From: Pseudomonadota bacterium
Lineage (GTDB): Bacteria; Pseudomonadota; Gammaproteobacteria; Burkholderiales; Burkholderiaceae_B
Reading direction: 5' to 3'
Assembly (NCBI GenBank): GCA_023423975.1
Contig: JAFAEO010000073.1
Coordinates: forward strand, 248,001 to 312,000
Length of the DNA stretch: 64,000 bases
Shown one piece after another: positions 61,290 to 64,000 of this stretch (position 1 is its first letter; the number at the start of each line of letters is the position of its first letter). Made by a program: the position numbers and the translations under genes. The notes under the pieces were generated by a model. That model was not told the DNA's origin. It made no database searches and was given only the letters and a program-made list of their open reading frames with translations.

Positions 61290-61301
61290 GAACTCATATT
61301 C

Positions 61302-63206
61302 ATGTACGTGGTTTTTGAAGACGACGGCAGCTTCAAGGCTGAAAAAATTCATTCCGAAGCCGACTCGACACTACAGGTCGAATCGGTCAGCGGTAAACGC
61401 AGCAAAATCAAGCGCAACGCGGTCATCTTTACCTTCGATGGCATCGAACCACAAGCCATGCTCGAACAGGCTCGGGCGATGAGCGACGAGTTTGATCTGC
61501 AATTTCTATGGGAATGCGCACCGCAAGATGAATTTTCAGCCCAGGATCTGGCTCGCGATTATGTCGGACACGAACCGTCCATTACCGAAAAAACGGCCAT
61601 TCTGTTGCGACTGCATAGCGCGCCAGCCTACTTTCACCGCAAGGGCAAAGGCCATTACAAGGCGGCACCTGCCGACATTTTACAGGCAGCGCTGGCGGCA
61701 CTGGAAAAGAAACAGCGTCAGGCCGAACAGCAGCAGGCCTGGACCGATGCCATGCTGGCCGGCACGCTGCCCGAAGACTTGCGCGATGCCGCCCGTACAT
61801 TCCTGATTCGCCCGGACAAAAACACGCTGCAATGGAAAGCCTTCGAGAAGGCGCTGGCCGAAAGCGGCAAGACCGCTGAAACGCTGTTACTGGAACTGGG
61901 CGTATATCCACATGCGCTGGCCGTGCATATGGAAAGATTTCTCAAACAGCATTTCCCCAAGGGAACGGCTGTACCCGAGTTGGACATCCCGCCAATCCCC
62001 GAGTTGCCCGCCAGCGACGTCATTGCCTATTCCATTGATGACATCAGCACAACAGAGATTGACGACGCGCTGTCGGCGAAGCATATTGAAGGCGATCTGT
62101 ACCGGATTGGCGTGCATATTGCCGCCCCCGCGCTGGTGGTCACGCGTGATTCGGATCTGGACAAGCTGGCGCGCAGCCGCATGTCCACGCTCTACATGCC
62201 CGGCGATAAAATTCCCATGCAAAGCGATACGCTGATCAGCATGTTCTCGCTGGATGCCGGCAAGCAGGTGCCTGCTCTGTCCCTGTACGTCACAGCCAAT
62301 GTCGCCACAGGCGAAATCCAGGAAACCGTCACGCGTGCCGAAACCATCACGATTTGCGAAAATCTGCGTATCGACGATTTGGTAGCACAGGTAACCCGCG
62401 AAGCGCTCGAGGACCAGACCGCCCCCCTGCCCTACGCCGAGTTATTCCGGCCGCTCTGGAAACTGGGACAGCACCTGAAGGCAGCACGCGAACAGATGCG
62501 CGGCAAACCGGAAAACAACAACCGTACGGAATACACGTTCCGCCTGCACGGGCCTGCCGATGATCCCGATTCGGTCATTGAACTTATCCCGCGACAGCGC
62601 AATGCACCGCTAGATCAAATCGTTGCCGAATATATGATCCTGGCCAACACGCAATGGGGTGGGTATCTGAACGAACACGGCCTGCCCGGCATATATCGCT
62701 CCCAGCAAATGGGGCGGGCGCGCATGTCCACTCATCCATTGCCACACGAATCTATCGGCGTTCCCCAGTATGCCTGGACCACGTCGCCGCTGCGGCGCTA
62801 TGTCGATCTGGTGAACCAGCGCCAAATTCTTGCCGCAGCCGAACACGGCGTTTCTGCACGTCTGGTAGCACCGTTCAAACCGAAAGACGCCGATCTGTAC
62901 GCCATCGTCGGCGCCTTCGACTCCCAGTACATGCTCTGGCACGAATTCCAGAGTCGGCTGGAGCGCTACTGGTGTCTGCGCTGGCTGACCCAGCAATCAC
63001 GTACCCGGTTGCACGGCAGTTTCATCCGCGACAACCTGGTTCGTCTCGAAGAAATCCCGCTGGTTATCGAAGTAAACGGGGTGCCCGAACTCGAACGCAA
63101 TGATCGTATTGTCATTAATGTACGCGGCACCGATGAACTGTTGCTGCACATTGACGCCGAATATGCCGGGCTCGCCCAACCAGACGAAGAGACCACTGCA
63201 TCATGA
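61302..63206 (+). CDS. RNB-domain 3'-5' exoribonuclease (RNase II/R family)
   Basis: 634 residues. The catalytic RNB domain is about 225-540. YSIDDISTTEIDDALSAKHI carries the metal-binding aspartates. IYRSQQMGRARMSTHPLPHE and YAWTTSPLRRYVDLVNQRQI are the C-terminal catalytic landmarks. The N-terminal 200 residues are diverged cold-shock-like domains and the C-terminal S1 domain is short. It matches the betaproteobacterial RNB protein encoded before aroE more than true Rnr. Overlaps aroE (ATGA). Confidence 0.9.
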   Translation: MYVVFEDDGSFKAEKIHSEADSTLQVESVSGKRSKIKRNAVIFTFDGIEPQAMLEQARAMSDEFDLQFLWECAPQDEFSAQDLARDYVGHEPSITEKTAILLRLHSAPAYFHRKGKGHYKAAPADILQAALAALEKKQRQAEQQQAWTDAMLAGTLPEDLRDAARTFLIRPDKNTLQWKAFEKALAESGKTAETLLLELGVYPHALAVHMERFLKQHFPKGTAVPELDIPPIPELPASDVIAYSIDDISTTEIDDALSAKHIEGDLYRIGVHIAAPALVVTRDSDLDKLARSRMSTLYMPGDKIPMQSDTLISMFSLDAGKQVPALSLYVTANVATGEIQETVTRAETITICENLRIDDLVAQVTREALEDQTAPLPYAELFRPLWKLGQHLKAAREQMRGKPENNNRTEYTFRLHGPADDPDSVIELIPRQRNAPLDQIVAEYMILANTQWGGYLNEHGLPGIYRSQQMGRARMSTHPLPHESIGVPQYAWTTSPLRRYVDLVNQRQILAAAEHGVSARLVAPFKPKDADLYAIVGAFDSQYMLWHEFQSRLERYWCLRWLTQQSRTRLHGSFIRDNLVRLEEIPLVIEVNGVPELERNDRIVINVRGTDELLLHIDAEYAGLAQPDEETTAS

Positions 63207-64000
63207 AGACGCCACGCAAATTCGCCGTTCTTGGCAACCCGATCAAACACAGCCTGTCGCCGCGCTTGCACGCTCTGTTTGCCCAGCAGACGGGCCTGCA
63301 GATCGAGTACAGCAAGCAATGTGTAGAACCGGCGCATTTTCGCGACCACGTCAAGCAGTTCTTTGCCGCCGGCGGCTGCGGCCTGAACATTACCTTACCC
63401 TTCAAGGAGCAAGCCTGCGCACTGGCCGATCCTCGCATATCCGATCGCGCCAGGGCTGCCGGTTCAGCCAACACCCTGTGGCAGGAAAACGGCGAAATAC
63501 ACGCCTGCAACACCGATGGCGTCGGGCTGGTCAATGACATGCTGCGCCAGCACATCACACTGCACGACAGCCGCATTCTATTGATCGGCGCCGGCGGAGC
63601 AACGCGCGGCGTCATGCCTGCGTTGTTGCAGGCCGGATGCGCACATCTGCACATTGTGAACCGTACCGAAGACAAAGCCCATGTGCTGGCCGCGCAGGCT
63701 GCGGCGCTCTCGGGCCCGCAAGTACAGGTAACGGCCTCGGCATTTTCCGCGCTGCAGGGCACCTGGGACATCATCGTGAACGCCACTTCCAGCAGTCTGT
63801 CGGGCCAGACACTGCCCCTGCCCGACAACCTGTTTCACACCGACAGCGTGGCCTACGATATGCTCTATACCGCAGACGGCGACACGCCATTTCTGCAGCA
63901 GGCGCGCAACGGCGGCACCCGCCATACCTCAGACGGCCTGGGCATGCTGGTCTACCAGGGAGCTGAGAGCTTTCGCATCTGGAACCAGATTGAGCCCGAC
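63203..64000 (+). CDS. aroE: Shikimate dehydrogenase, 3' partial
   Basis: Reduces 3-dehydroshikimate to shikimate with NADPH. 266 codons to the right edge, no stop yet. MKTPRKFAVLGNPIKHSLSP start; catalytic Lys in GLNITLPFKEQACALAD (about residue 69); nucleotide site ILLIGAGGATRGVMPALL (about 125); DMLYTADGDTPFLQQA; and DGLGMLVYQGAESF near the edge. Only a short C-terminal piece should be missing. ATG overlaps the stop of the RNase gene (ATGA). Confidence 0.94.
   Translation, partial: MKTPRKFAVLGNPIKHSLSPRLHALFAQQTGLQIEYSKQCVEPAHFRDHVKQFFAAGGCGLNITLPFKEQACALADPRISDRARAAGSANTLWQENGEIHACNTDGVGLVNDMLRQHITLHDSRILLIGAGGATRGVMPALLQAGCAHLHIVNRTEDKAHVLAAQAAALSGPQVQVTASAFSALQGTWDIIVNATSSSLSGQTLPLPDNLFHTDSVAYDMLYTADGDTPFLQQARNGGTRHTSDGLGMLVYQGAESFRIWNQIEPD

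Overview
The window reads as chromosome of a betaproteobacterium, most likely Burkholderiales/Alcaligenaceae. The basis is protein resemblance and gene order: ribE-ribD-nrdR-glyA, tyrS/anmK, erpA-DUF6776-argC-rpsI-rplM, aroQ-accB-accC-prmA-DUF3426, and a lysine/alanine-repeat histone H1-like protein of the Bordetella type. No ribosomal RNA gene lies in the window, so the genus cannot be fixed.

Layout. (1) 1-1.35 kb: the end of a sulfite dehydrogenase operon (sorAB). (2) 1.7-9.2 kb: an accessory catabolic operon with an RpiR-type regulator, two class III aminotransferases and a complete polyamine/GABA-type ABC transporter. (3) 9.5-14.5 kb: a second accessory block with an aldehyde dehydrogenase, a TauA-like binding protein and a DAO-family FAD oxidase, plus a LysR regulator. 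(4) 14.8-16.9 kb: a scar zone holding a broken polymorphic-toxin tip, a DUF4279 putative immunity protein and remnants of two integrases on opposite strands. (5) 16.97-31.70 kb: an apparently intact P4-like integrative element in the 3' end of tRNA-Ser(GGA). (6) 31.8-64 kb: ordinary core genes for riboflavin, one-carbon metabolism, translation, arginine, fatty acid, shikimate, cell-wall recycling and RNA turnover.

The P4-like element is the most interesting part. It has a tyrosine integrase with a cluster of ATACCGCC words at both ends of the element, a Toprim primase and a DUF927 helicase at the end of a translationally coupled operon, an SSB-like protein, a Rha-type regulator and other DNA-binding proteins. 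The leader of the replication operon carries three mutually complementary segments, the layout of the P4 CI / P1 C4 antisense-RNA immunity system. Two iteron modules almost 10 kb apart each carry two copies of one 17-base word at nearly the same spacing (126 and 125 bp). The one beside the integrase also has two perfect DnaA boxes and an AT-rich stretch, so a two-part origin is proposed. Between the regulatory genes and the integrase, where P4-like elements usually carry cargo, is a four-gene operon: a lipoprotein, a TagO/VasI-like exported protein, an unrecognised 250-residue protein and a HEPN-like protein. Palindromic operator-like repeats follow it. This cargo is the best candidate here for an undescribed system.

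Repeated att-like words and terminator hairpins near 9.2 kb, 17.0 kb and 31.7 kb suggest that tRNA-Ser has collected several elements in succession. All functional statements rest on reading the sequence and on recalled family features; no database search was run.
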